A DNA stretch of 64,000 nt from Caballeronia megalochromosomata. Its GTDB lineage: Bacteria; Pseudomonadota; Gammaproteobacteria; Burkholderiales; Burkholderiaceae. The stretch is taken from the NCBI GenBank assembly GCA_001580565.1, contig LRBF01000013.1:162568-226567 (forward strand), written 5' to 3'. The number at the start of each line of letters is the position of its first letter. Within the stretch, counting starts at the first letter, position 1. Position numbers and translations under genes: made by a program. A model generated the notes under the pieces. It searched no databases, was not told the DNA's origin, and saw only the letters and a list, made by a program, of their open reading frames with translations. Shown here piece after piece: positions 27,085 to 39,153 of the stretch.

Positions 27085-27336
27085 ATGGGCAAACGAAACG
27101 TTCTAACCGCAACAGGCGCGGTAAGCATCGACCATCGGCTAGGGCAAATCGCCGCCAGCATCAAGCGAGCGCAAGCAACGGTTACGCAACAGAAGCAACT
27201 ACTCTGTGACGAACAAGCGAGGCGGCTTGAGGCGGTTGACATTGCCTTGTCTCTCACGCTTGCGGCTTCAAAATTGACAATGCAGTTCTTCAGTGAAGCG
27301 CGGCCCTCGTTGCGACCGATGGACACCACTGAATAG
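27085..27336 (+). CDS. Orphan 83-residue protein downstream of the C4-like RNA
   Basis: Not recognised. The ATG has AGGAG eight bases upstream, the best ribosome site for hundreds of bases around. The product is mostly helical with Gln/Lys-rich stretches (R-A-Q-A-T-V-T-Q-Q-K-Q), no signal peptide and no clear DNA-binding motif. Base composition is lower in GC than its neighbours. In P1/P4-type loci the gene after C4 is a small inhibitor or antirepressor, so a comparable position suggests a former immunity-region gene, but that is inference. Confidence 0.6.
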   Translation: MGKRNVLTATGAVSIDHRLGQIAASIKRAQATVTQQKQLLCDEQARRLEAVDIALSLTLAASKLTMQFFSEARPSLRPMDTTE

Positions 27337-27468
27337 CGGCTGATTGAAGGAATTGAATCCAGCGGCGCGCACGCTTGTGTCCGATCACGCCCACGCTGCG
27401 ATGCTCGTCGGCTCGCTCAGGTCCACCAGCGAAGAGTGGATATGCTCGGCAAGTGCCCGCTGCAAAAC

Positions 27469-27855
27469 CTACACGACATCCGCCCCACGCGCCGCCAGCA
27501 ACTCCCGCAACACCGACCGATGACACCGCGCCTCATCCTCGCAATAGCACCCGACCGACATATTCGTCTGGTGCGATAACGCCGCGAGCAAATCCAGCGT
27601 CCTGCTGGCATCCGCCTCGGCCATCTCCGCCTTGAACTTCTTCACGAACGCGCGCCAGTCCTTGTCGCTCTCGGCGTGAAGCGCTTGCGTCACCAGTTCC
27701 TGCGTCGGCGAAAGCACCGGATACCACACGTCGTAGAAATCGCGCGTCGCGAACTCGGCCTTCGGCACCCCGCGCGGCGGCCGACGCACCGTGCCGATGC
27801 GCAACCCTTCATCGCTCGCGCGCGGTGTCCCCAATCTCACGATGCGAATCGCCAT
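27469..27855 (-). CDS. DUF488 family protein
   Basis: A 128-residue cytoplasmic protein of the DUF488 family. It contains the hallmark C-Y-C-E-D-E-A-R-C-H-R near the C-terminus and the N-terminal R-L-G-T-P-R. The function of the family is unknown. Three ATGs lie in a row after ACGGAG; the third (27855) has proper spacing. Divergent from the MFS gene. Confidence 0.85.
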   Translation of the reverse strand: MAIRIVRLGTPRASDEGLRIGTVRRPPRGVPKAEFATRDFYDVWYPVLSPTQELVTQALHAESDKDWRAFVKKFKAEMAEADASRTLDLLAALSHQTNMSVGCYCEDEARCHRSVLRELLAARGADVV

Positions 27856-27984
27856 CATCATCTCCGTTGTTTTGCGCACAGCATAACCGCTGATATCGCT
27901 TTGAAAGCTCCCGCGCCCCCGTCCAGCGAAACGCGCCGTCTTCCCGTATCGTTTCGGATTATTCTCCGCCCGCTTACATCCGGA

Positions 27985-29418
27985 ATGCCCGCCGTGCCCA
28001 CCGAAGAACGCCCCCAAACCCTGCCGCACGACCCCGACGCGCCGATGACCCCGCTCGAGCGCCGCGGCATGGCAGCCATCCTGCTCTCGGTCGCGCTCGC
28101 GACGCTCGACACCGCAATCGCCAATACCGCGCTGCCCGCCATCGCCGCGGATCTGCACACGACGCCCGCCGCGTCGGTCTGGATCATCAACGCGTATCAG
28201 CTCGCGATGGTCGCGACGCTCCTCCCCTTCGCCGCGCTCGGCGGCATCCTCGGTCATCGGCGCGTGTATCTCGGCGGGCTCGTCGTGTTTCTCATCGCGT
28301 CGGCGGTGTGCGCGTTCTCGTGGTCGCTGCCGACGCTCGTCGCCGCGCGCCTGCTGCAAGGCCTCGGCGCGAGCGCGATCATGAGCGTCAACGCGGCGCT
28401 CATCAGCGCGATTTTTCCGCCGCACCGGCTGGGGCGCGGCGTCGGGCTGAATGCGCTCGTGGTCGGCATCGCGTTCGCAGTCGGGCCGACGGTCGCGTCG
28501 ATCGTGCTCTCGCTCGGCACCTGGCCGTGGCTCTTCGCCGTCAATCTGCCTGTCGGCGTGTTCGCGTTGATCATCGCGTGGCCGTCGCTGCCGCAGACGA
28601 AGCGCGCCGAACACGGGTTCGATCGTATCGCGGCGCTGCTGAACGTCGTCACCTTCGCGTCGCTGATCTTCGCACTCGGTGAAGCGGCCCAGCGCGCGCC
28701 CGCGCAAACCGTGCTCGCGGCGTTCGGCGTCGCGCTGATCGCGGGTGTCCTGCTGCTGCGACGCGAGCGCGGCCATCCCGCGCCGATGCTGCCCGTCGAT
28801 CTCTTTCGCCGCCCGATGTTCGCGCTCTCGACGATGACCGCCATCTGCTCGTTCGCCGCGCAAGGGCTTGCGTTCGTGTCACTGCCGTTTTTCTTCGAGA
28901 GCGTGCTGGGTCGCAGCCAGGTCGAGACCGGATTTCTGATGACGCCGTGGTCCGCGCTCGTCGCGTTGATGGCGCCGATCGCGGGACGCCTGTCCGATCG
29001 GCACGCGCCCGGCTTGCTGGGCGGCGTCGGGCTGGCGATTCTATGCGTCGGGATGGTGTCGCTCGCGATGCTGCCGGCGCAGCCGCATGCGCTGGACATC
29101 TGCATTCGCATGGCGATCTGCGGCGCGGGCTTCGGCTTCTTTCAGTCGCCGAATCTGAAGGCGTTCATGTCGAGCGCGCCGCGCGAACGCAGCGGCGGCG
29201 CGAGCGGCACGATCGCGACATCGCGCCTGATCGGGCAGGCGACGGGCGCGGCGCTCGTCGCGCTGTGCTTCAGCGTCGCGGGCAAGCATGGCCCGGCGCT
29301 CGCGTTGTCGCTGGGTGCGGCGTTCGCGGGCGCGGGCAGTATCGCGAGCGGTTTGCGGCTGGTGACGCGCAATCCGTCGTCTGAACGAATCGTCGGCGCG
29401 CCGTCGCGCGAGACCTGA
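27985..29418 (+). CDS. MFS drug-efflux transporter (DHA2, 14-helix type)
   Basis: A 477-residue major-facilitator protein with about 14 hydrophobic segments. Motif C-like region L-D-T-A-I-A-N-T-A-L-P near residue 45 and G-R-G-V-G-L between helices 4 and 5 fit the DHA2 (EmrB/QacA) group, which exports lipophilic drugs with proton uptake. No membrane-fusion partner gene is adjacent, so it probably works alone. The start at 27985 has only a weak ribosome site. Confidence 0.82.
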   Translation: MPAVPTEERPQTLPHDPDAPMTPLERRGMAAILLSVALATLDTAIANTALPAIAADLHTTPAASVWIINAYQLAMVATLLPFAALGGILGHRRVYLGGLVVFLIASAVCAFSWSLPTLVAARLLQGLGASAIMSVNAALISAIFPPHRLGRGVGLNALVVGIAFAVGPTVASIVLSLGTWPWLFAVNLPVGVFALIIAWPSLPQTKRAEHGFDRIAALLNVVTFASLIFALGEAAQRAPAQTVLAAFGVALIAGVLLLRRERGHPAPMLPVDLFRRPMFALSTMTAICSFAAQGLAFVSLPFFFESVLGRSQVETGFLMTPWSALVALMAPIAGRLSDRHAPGLLGGVGLAILCVGMVSLAMLPAQPHALDICIRMAICGAGFGFFQSPNLKAFMSSAPRERSGGASGTIATSRLIGQATGAALVALCFSVAGKHGPALALSLGAAFAGAGSIASGLRLVTRNPSSERIVGAPSRET

Positions 29419-29424
29419 GCGCGC

Positions 29425-30807
<1,383 letters not shown>

Positions 30808-30811
30808 GGTT

Positions 30812-31006
30812 TCAGCGAGTTCCGCGCGGCGGGATGTCGGTGATCTGCTCGTACGTGGCCGTGCCGTCGTCGGCGTCGTGGCGTGCGACGTAGTTGCGCG
30901 CGCCGCACATCGGGCAGCGGAACAGCAGGCCCTGGCCCTCGTTCTTGATGACGACGTCCGACAGCGCCCACTCCGCACCGCAAGACTGGTTTCTACAGGT
31001 GAACAT
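30812..31006 (-). CDS. Small zinc-ribbon protein
   Basis: A 64-residue protein. One zinc site would be formed by C-R-N-Q-S-C and C-P-M-C, a zinc-ribbon-like arrangement. It lies directly upstream of dbpA and is probably cotranscribed. Role unknown; a nucleic-acid partner of the helicase is a guess. The frame runs on to 31099, but homology to zinc ribbons starts at M-F-T-C. Confidence 0.7.
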   Translation of the reverse strand: MFTCRNQSCGAEWALSDVVIKNEGQGLLFRCPMCGARNYVARHDADDGTATYEQITDIPPRGTR

Positions 31007-31159
31007 ATTGGTATTTCTCTGGTTTCGTGGCGCGTTCGTGCGCTCAAAGGCGAAAGTGTACGCGTCTCTGGTGTCGATGCGGTCCGCGCAAGTCCGCAAG
31101 AAATGCTAAAGCGGGTCGTGCTACTTTTCTTTCATCGAGTTTTCTTTCCGGAGCGGACG

Positions 31160-32020
31160 ATGAGCAGCAGGTTCTACGAGGCGCGGCTCGCGCGCGTGGT
31201 CGCGTATATCCACGATCATCTCGACGATGCGCTGGATCTCAACCGGCTCGCGGAGGTGGCGTGTTTGTCGCCCTATCACTGGCATCGGATATATCACGCG
31301 TTTTATGGGGAGACGGCGGCGGCGACCGTGCGACGGTTGCGGCTGCATCGGGCGGCGAACGAGCTCGTGCACGGCGCCGTGCCGATGGATTCGATCGCCG
31401 AGCGCGCCGGCTATGGCAGCGTGCAGGCGTTTTCGCGGGCGTTTCAGGCGAGTTACCGGATGGCGCCGGGGCAGTTTCGGAACGAAGGCGGCGCTTCGAT
31501 GTTTGTACCTTTCGATGAAGTTCGATCAGGAGACACGGCAATGCATCAAGTCGATATTCGTAGTCAGCGTGGCTTTACCGTCGCCGCGATGGCGCATCGC
31601 GGGTCGTACATGAACATCGGGCGGGCGTTCGAGATGCTGTTTCACTGGCTTTCCGTGCGTGGATTGGTCGATCCTCGGGCGCGGTCGCTGGGCATTTATT
31701 TCGATGATCCGGCGGCTGTGGCTGAAGAGGAGCTTCGGTCGATGGCGTGTTGCGAGTTGTTCGAGCCGGACGCGGTGAAATTCGAAGCGCCGGTGTCGCG
31801 TGTGGAAGTCGCGGGTGGGGAGTTCGCGGTGCTCACGCATGTCGGGCCGTATGCGCAGCTTTGCTTCGCGTATCAGTGGCTTTACGGGGAATGGTTGCCG
31901 AAGTCAGGGCGGGAAACGGGCGAGGCGCCGGTGTTCGAGATTTACGTGAGTGATCCGCGAGAGACGGCGCCGGCGGATCTGGTTACGGAGATCTGGTTGC
32001 CATTGAAGGCGGTTGCTTAG
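31160..32020 (+). CDS. AraC-family regulator with GyrI-like domain
   Basis: A 286-residue protein. The AraC double helix-turn-helix is N-terminal (about 5-105, F-Y-E-A-R-L-A-R-V-V-A-Y-I and A-E-R-A-G-Y-G-S-V). The C-terminal half (about 130-286) matches the GyrI-like/SbmC effector-binding domain of the Rob and SoxS-related group. Such proteins sense small lipophilic molecules and control efflux. GGAG lies 7 bases ahead of the ATG. It converges on gyrB; whether that is functional is unknown. Confidence 0.88.
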   Translation: MSSRFYEARLARVVAYIHDHLDDALDLNRLAEVACLSPYHWHRIYHAFYGETAAATVRRLRLHRAANELVHGAVPMDSIAERAGYGSVQAFSRAFQASYRMAPGQFRNEGGASMFVPFDEVRSGDTAMHQVDIRSQRGFTVAAMAHRGSYMNIGRAFEMLFHWLSVRGLVDPRARSLGIYFDDPAAVAEEELRSMACCELFEPDAVKFEAPVSRVEVAGGEFAVLTHVGPYAQLCFAYQWLYGEWLPKSGRETGEAPVFEIYVSDPRETAPADLVTEIWLPLKAVA

Positions 32021-32061
32021 ACCGGTCTCGCGCGCCCCTTGAACACCTGCGCGCGATGCCA

Positions 32062-32113
32062 GGCGATGAAATCGCCTGACGGCTGTGGCGCCAGCAGCAA
32101 TTGCGCTGGCGCC
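32062..32113. terminator. Paired hairpins between convergent AraC gene and gyrB
   Basis: Two inverted repeats: GGCGAT/ATCGCC near 32062-32077 and the 9-bp GGCGCCAGC/GCTGGCGCC at 32087-32113. They lie between converging genes with no T-run, so a weak bidirectional terminator is likely. Confidence 0.5.
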
Positions 32114-32133
32114 CTGCGTTGCCTACCTACCCC

Positions 32134-34665
<2,532 letters not shown>

Positions 34666-34687
34666 TCAAAACACCTTAAAAACACCA

Positions 34688-34706
34688 AAGGGGCGCGCCG
34701 CCCCTT
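34688..34706 (-). terminator. Terminator of dnaN
   Basis: The AAGGGGCG/CGCCCCTT hairpin (34688-34695 with 34699-34706) is followed on the minus strand by TTTGGTGTTTTT, 25 bases after the dnaN stop. Confidence 0.7.
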
Positions 34707-34730
34707 GGAGTGTTCTTGGTATTGCGCGCG

Positions 34731-35834
34731 TCAGATGCGCATCGGCATCACCACGTATTTGAATTCCTCGTTCTCGGGAATCGTGATGAGTGCGCTGGAA
34801 TTGGCATCGCCGAGGCTCACCTTGAGCGTGTCGATCTTCAGATTCGCGAGCACATCGAGCAGATACGTGACGTTGAATCCGATATCGACGGTGTCGCCCT
34901 GATAAGCGATCTCCAGTTCTTCCTGCGCCTCTTCCTGATCGGCGTTGGTCGACATGATCTTGAGCTGGCCCGGCTCGACGAGGCAGCGCACGCCCTTGAA
35001 CTTGTCGGAGGTCAGAATGGCCGCGCGCTGCAGCGAACGCTGCAATTCTTCACGGCCGATTTCGAACGTGTTCTTGTGCGCCTTCGGAATCACGCGCTGG
35101 AAGTCGGGGAACTTGCCCTCGACGAGCTTCGACACGAGTTCCACCTGGCCGAAGCTGAACTTCACCTGCGTTGCGGCGATGTCGATCTTCAGGGAATCGT
35201 CGATGTCTTCGAGCAGACGCTGGAGTTCGAGAATCGTCTTGCGCGGAATGATCACTTCCTGACGCGCGAACGAACCTTCGATCTTCATCGACGAGAACGC
35301 GAGACGGTGGCCGTCGGTCGCGACCGCCATCAGCTGGTCACCGTCCACCACGAGCAGCATGCCGTTCAGGTAGTAGCGGATGTCCTGCTGCGCCATCGCG
35401 AAATAGACCATGCCGAGCAACTGGCGAAACGTTTTCTGCGGAACCGAAAGGCTCGCACCGAAGTCAGTAGCCTGGTTGACGGTGGGAAATTCGTCGGCGG
35501 CGAGCGTCTGCAACGCGAAACGGCTCTTGCCGGAACGCACGGTCAGGCGCTTGTCGGAGAGATCGAGCACGACTTCGCCCGAAGGCATCGCGCGCAAAAT
35601 GTCGAGCAGCTTGCGCGCGGCGACCGTGGTGGCGACCTGGTCGCTGCCGACGCCGAAATCGGCGCGGGTCGTGATCTGGAGTTCGAGGTCGGTCGAGAGG
35701 AACGACACATCGGCGCCGTTCTTGGTAATGAGCAAATTCGCGAGGATCGGCAACGTATGGCGGCGTTCTACGATGCCGCTCACGGTTTGCAGCGGCCTTA
35801 GAAGATTATCTCGTTCGGTCTTGACCAGTTGCAT
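34731..35834 (-). CDS. dnaN: DNA polymerase III beta sliding clamp
   Basis: A 367-residue clamp with the three repeated clamp domains, opening M-Q-L-V-K-T-E-R-D-N-L-L-R-P-L-Q and ending V-V-M-P-M-R-I. AAGGAA lies just ahead of the ATG at 35834, which fixes the start. It tethers the replicative polymerase to DNA. It follows dnaA after a 265-base gap. Confidence 0.97.
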   Translation of the reverse strand: MQLVKTERDNLLRPLQTVSGIVERRHTLPILANLLITKNGADVSFLSTDLELQITTRADFGVGSDQVATTVAARKLLDILRAMPSGEVVLDLSDKRLTVRSGKSRFALQTLAADEFPTVNQATDFGASLSVPQKTFRQLLGMVYFAMAQQDIRYYLNGMLLVVDGDQLMAVATDGHRLAFSSMKIEGSFARQEVIIPRKTILELQRLLEDIDDSLKIDIAATQVKFSFGQVELVSKLVEGKFPDFQRVIPKAHKNTFEIGREELQRSLQRAAILTSDKFKGVRCLVEPGQLKIMSTNADQEEAQEELEIAYQGDTVDIGFNVTYLLDVLANLKIDTLKVSLGDANSSALITIPENEEFKYVVMPMRI

Positions 35835-36006
35835 AGAGTTCCTTCGTTGATGTGACGGCCTGTCCGCGGGTTTCGCCACCAGATTTGCCCAACGGACAAC
35901 CTCGTAACACGCGTTGCCGGCCCCCCGCCGGTCACTCGCGAAAACTGCGCTCGAAAGCCGCCCAGGCCACGGACGGCTAAACCTATATTGTGCCTCAAAA
36001 CGGAAC

Positions 36007-36033
36007 CGCCCCCTGAAATTGGGGGCGTTTTCG
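36007..36033. terminator. Terminator in the dnaA-dnaN gap
   Basis: CGCCCCC/GGGGGCG (36007-36013 with 36021-36027) with a T-run on the plus strand (GTTTTCG) and GGTTTTG on the minus strand. It lies 70 bases after dnaA, so it may uncouple dnaA from dnaN. Confidence 0.65.
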
Positions 36034-36099
36034 TCAAAAAACAGGTCGTCGAACGCAATTAATGACGCGTGCGTTCATAGCAAACCGCTCGCGGAGGCC

Positions 36100-37680
36100 T
36101 TAGCCCTTCAGCGTCTGCTCGAGCACATGCAGTTCGTGGTTCAGTTGCGCGTCGGTGCCGCGCTCCGCCGCGATCTTGCGCACCGCATGCAGCACGGTCG
36201 TGTGATCGCGTCCGCCGAACAGCTCGCCGATCTCGGGCAGGCTCTTTTGCGTCAGCTCCTTCGCCAGATACATCGCGATCTGGCGGGGGCGCGCAATATT
36301 GGCGGGCCGCTTTTTTGAGTACATGTCGGCGACCTTGATGTTGTAGAAATCGGCCACCGTCTTCTGGATGTTCTCCACCGAGATCTGACGGTTCTGCACC
36401 GTCAACAGGTCCTTGAGCGCTTCCTTGGTCAGCTCGATCGTGATGTCGCGGCCATGAAACTTCGAATACGCGAGGATCTTGCGCAGCGCGCCTTCGAGCT
36501 CGCGCACGTTCGAGCGCAGATGCTTCGCGACGAAGAACGCGACGTCCTCCGAGAGGCTCACGCCTTCGGACTGCGCCTTCCTCATCAGAATCGCGACGCG
36601 CATTTCCAGCTCGGGCGGCTCGATCGCGACCGTCAGGCCGGAATCGAAGCGCGAGATCAGGCGATCGTCGATGCCGGAGATTTCCTTCGGATAGGTATCG
36701 CTCGTGATGATGACCTGCGCCTTGTTCGCAACGAGCGCCTCGAACGCGTAGAAGAACTCTTCCTGCGTGCGCGACTTTCCGGAGAAGAATTGAATATCGT
36801 CGATGAGCAGCAGATCCAGCGAGTGGTAATAGCGCTTGAAGTCGTCGAACGCCTTGCGCTGATACGCCTTCACGACATCCGATACGTATTGCTCCGCGTG
36901 GATGTAGCGGATGCGCGCGCCGGCCTTGTCCATCAGCAACTGATTGCCGATGGCGTGAATCAGGTGGGTCTTGCCGAGACCCACGCCGCCATACAGGAAG
37001 AGCGGGTTGTACGAGATGCCCGGATTGTCGGCAACCTGAATGGCGGCCGCGCGTGCGAGCTGGTTCGCCTTACCGGTGACGAAGTTGTCGAACGTGAGCA
37101 CCGGGTTCAGTTTGGAACGCTCGTAGGCGGAATCGGTTTCACCGCCCGCCGACGGCGCGCCGCCCGGGCGCCACGTGCGCCGGCCAGCGGCGGCTTCGTT
37201 GGCGTCGAGGCTCGGGAGATCGAGGTCGGCCTGATCATCCTGCGTGGCTTGCGCGTGCTGCGCGGCCTCAGCGGCAAGCGCGTTGATATGCGCGGTGGCG
37301 TTCGCGTGCGCGACGACGGAAGGCGCCTGCGGCACGGCCGCCGACGGAGTCGGGGCGCGCGGCGCGGCGGGTGCGCTCGCGGTCGGGCGCGGCGCGGCAC
37401 TCAGGCCGCCGCCGATCGCGTTGCGCGCGGTCGCTTTGGGATCGAGCACGAATTGAACATCGACTGGCGCGCTGAAAAAATCGCGCGCAACATCGGTAAT
37501 GCGGCCCGAAAACTGGCTTTTCACCCAGTCGAGCTTGAAGCGGTTGGGAGCGGCGATGCGCAGGGTGTTCGCGTCGGCATCGAAGTCGACCGGGGTCAGC
37601 GGCTTGATCCACGTGACGTACTGCTGCGGCGTGAGTTCTCGCGCAAGCAGTGCGGAACAGTGTTCCCAGAAATCGTTCAT
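36100..37680 (-). CDS. dnaA: Chromosomal replication initiator DnaA
   Basis: A 526-residue initiator. Domain I (1-90, [10 protein letters not shown]), a long Ala/Pro/Gln-rich domain II linker (about 90-190), AAA+ domain III (Walker [10 protein letters not shown], Walker [10 protein letters not shown]) and the DNA-binding domain IV with [10 protein letters not shown]. It opens oriC by binding TTATCCACA boxes. The start at 37680 faces the putative origin. Confidence 0.97.
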   Translation of the reverse strand: MNDFWEHCSALLARELTPQQYVTWIKPLTPVDFDADANTLRIAAPNRFKLDWVKSQFSGRITDVARDFFSAPVDVQFVLDPKATARNAIGGGLSAAPRPTASAPAAPRAPTPSAAVPQAPSVVAHANATAHINALAAEAAQHAQATQDDQADLDLPSLDANEAAAGRRTWRPGGAPSAGGETDSAYERSKLNPVLTFDNFVTGKANQLARAAAIQVADNPGISYNPLFLYGGVGLGKTHLIHAIGNQLLMDKAGARIRYIHAEQYVSDVVKAYQRKAFDDFKRYYHSLDLLLIDDIQFFSGKSRTQEEFFYAFEALVANKAQVIITSDTYPKEISGIDDRLISRFDSGLTVAIEPPELEMRVAILMRKAQSEGVSLSEDVAFFVAKHLRSNVRELEGALRKILAYSKFHGRDITIELTKEALKDLLTVQNRQISVENIQKTVADFYNIKVADMYSKKRPANIARPRQIAMYLAKELTQKSLPEIGELFGGRDHTTVLHAVRKIAAERGTDAQLNHELHVLEQTLKG

Positions 37681-37877
37681 CGAATGCGGTCGTTATGGTT
37701 TGTTCCGCACCTGCGGGCCGTGCTTGCCAAACGTTCGGACAAGTCCCGGCACAGCCGAGCAGACAGGCTCCGGAGGCTTACGCCGCAAGGGTTTGCGGGC
37801 GGACGGCGGGCCGAAGCAGCGGGCGGATATTTGGGAGTAAGGCGAGATTCTAACGCCAAACGAGGGCAGCGCGCGAG

Positions 37878-37886
37878 TTATCCACA
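37878..37886 (+). promoter_or_regulatory. Perfect DnaA box
   Basis: TTATCCACA, an exact match to the consensus, 198 bases from the dnaA start. It may also autoregulate dnaA. Confidence 0.85.
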
Positions 37887-37948
37887 GGGTCAAATCAGCA
37901 CGCCGGACGGGCCGTAAATCTGCCGGAATGCGCGTTCGCAGGCGCTAA

Positions 37949-37967
37949 CCTATTGACGGTCAATAGG
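37949..37967. promoter_or_regulatory. Palindrome over the rpmH -35 element
   Basis: CCTATTGACGGTCAATAGG, a perfect 9-bp inverted repeat around a single G, covers the -35 TTGACG of the rpmH promoter. It could bind a dimeric repressor or activator. Confidence 0.5.
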
Positions 37968-37981
37968 AAAACGGTTTAAAT
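37953..37981 (+). promoter_or_regulatory. rpmH-rnpA promoter
   Basis: TTGACG (37953-37958), exactly 17 bases and TTAAAT (37976-37981), about 105 bases ahead of rpmH. Confidence 0.7.
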
Positions 37982-38085
37982 AGCGGGTTCCGCGAAAACA
38001 GAATTCCTGAACCTCCGGCCATCGCGCTTGCAGTGACCACACTGGAGCCAAGCCCGCGCGGTCAATCAACTCAAGTGAGAGCACC

Positions 38086-38220
38086 ATGAAACGTACTTAC
38101 CAACCTTCCGTGACGCGCCGCAAGCGCACCCATGGCTTCCGCGTTCGCATGAAGACCGCTGGCGGCCGCAAGGTCATCAACGCTCGCCGCGCGAAGGGCC
38201 GCAAGCGTCTGGCAATCTAA
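38086..38220 (+). CDS. rpmH: 50S ribosomal protein L34
   Basis: A 44-residue basic protein reading M-K-R-T-Y-Q-P-S, the invariant L34 start, ending L-A-I. It binds 23S rRNA in the large subunit. First gene of rpmH-rnpA-yidD-yidC. Confidence 0.98.
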
Positions 38221-38312
38221 GTCTGCCGAGTGTTCGCTCGCGGTTGGATATTGCACTCGACGGCGAGCCGCTCACGCGCCGCACAGAAGTCTTGAGACAG
38301 GACATCGTTCAG

Positions 38313-38768
38313 TTGCCGGCGCAGGCCGCGTTCCCCAAGGCCGCAAGGCTGCTGAAAACGGATGAGTTCTCATCCGTTTTTCGTTTGCGCCCCTGGCGCC
38401 GCTCGCCGCACTTCGTTCTGTACGGCAAGCCGTCAGGACAGGAAGCGCGGCTCGGGCTGGTGATCGGCAAGAAGCAGGCGCCGCGCGCCGTCACGCGCAA
38501 TCTGATCAAACGGCTTGCGCGCGACATTTTCCGGCTGCGCCGCGCGCAATTGAACGGATTCGATATTCTCGTGCGGCTGCACGCGAAGATCGACCGCAAG
38601 GCGATGCCGAGCGCGAGTTCCCCGCCACTTCGGGCGCTCGTCGGCAGCGAGCTGGAAGCATTGTTCGACCGTGCCGTGCGCGAAGCCGCGCGCCGCAAGG
38701 CCGAAACCGTGGCGGCGCCGCCCGAGGCGCCTGCCGTCGACGAATCACCCGGCCCGTCAGGGTCATGA
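38313..38768 (+). CDS. rnpA: Ribonuclease P protein component
   Basis: A 151-residue basic protein that assists the RNase P RNA in removing tRNA 5' leaders. The signature [11 protein letters not shown] is present around 70-80. No ATG or GTG fits: the homology (F-P-K-A-A-R-L-L-K) follows TTG codons at 38244, 38292 and 38313, of which 38313 has AGGA about ten bases upstream and gives the usual length. The C-terminus has a variable Ala/Pro-rich tail of about 20 residues. It overlaps the yidD upstream reading frame. Confidence 0.85.
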   Translation: MPAQAAFPKAARLLKTDEFSSVFRLRPWRRSPHFVLYGKPSGQEARLGLVIGKKQAPRAVTRNLIKRLARDIFRLRRAQLNGFDILVRLHAKIDRKAMPSASSPPLRALVGSELEALFDRAVREAARRKAETVAAPPEAPAVDESPGPSGS

Positions 38769-38827
38769 AGCGCGGTTGCGTCAGACTTTTGCCTTCCACG
38801 GCAGGTCCGGCGTGCGGCGCGAAGCTT

Positions 38828-39145
38828 ATGCAAACGGCACTCATCGCGTTGTTGCGCTTCTACAAGGTTGCTGTGAGTCCTCTGCTCGGCAACCGGTGCC
38901 GCTTTTATCCTTCCTGTTCCGACTACGCACGCGAGGCAATCCAGTATCATGGCGCCGCGCATGGCACGTATCTCGCCGTGAAGCGTCTGTGCCGCTGCCA
39001 TCCTCTTTCGGCGGGCGGCGTGGATCTCGTGCCTCCTGCCCGCGGTCACGCCGGCTCCGACGACGCGTCCGAGTCGCGCGCTGATTCTGCGCAAGACAAG
39101 CTTTCAACACTAAACGGCGCTGAAGCGCTTTCCGATCGACACTGA
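38828..39145 (+). CDS. yidD: Membrane protein insertion efficiency factor YidD
   Basis: A 105-residue YidD protein with the conserved [20 protein letters not shown] and C-R-C-H-P, and an N-terminal amphipathic helix. It helps YidC insert membrane proteins. The start at M-Q-T-A-L-I is the family N-terminus; another ATG lies upstream at 38765, overlapping the rnpA stop. Confidence 0.9.
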   Translation: MQTALIALLRFYKVAVSPLLGNRCRFYPSCSDYAREAIQYHGAAHGTYLAVKRLCRCHPLSAGGVDLVPPARGHAGSDDASESRADSAQDKLSTLNGAEALSDRH

Positions 39146-39153
39146 GACAACGC

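Larger units (their letters stand above)
37681..38085. other. Probable chromosomal origin region (oriC) between dnaA and rpmH
   Basis: A 405-base non-coding region between divergent dnaA and rpmH. It has one perfect DnaA box (37878-37886), an A/T-rich patch around 37960-38010 and the rpmH promoter with its palindrome. Only one perfect DnaA box is seen, far fewer than in enteric origins, so oriC may rely on degenerate sites or extend into dnaA or the dnaA-dnaN gap. Confidence 0.5.

Noticed and set aside
36100..37680. Repeats in the DnaA linker and topB tail as CRISPR or tandem arrays
   Set aside because: They are low-complexity coding stretches (Ala/Pro/Gln or Lys/Ala) without spacers; no CRISPR array anywhere in the window.
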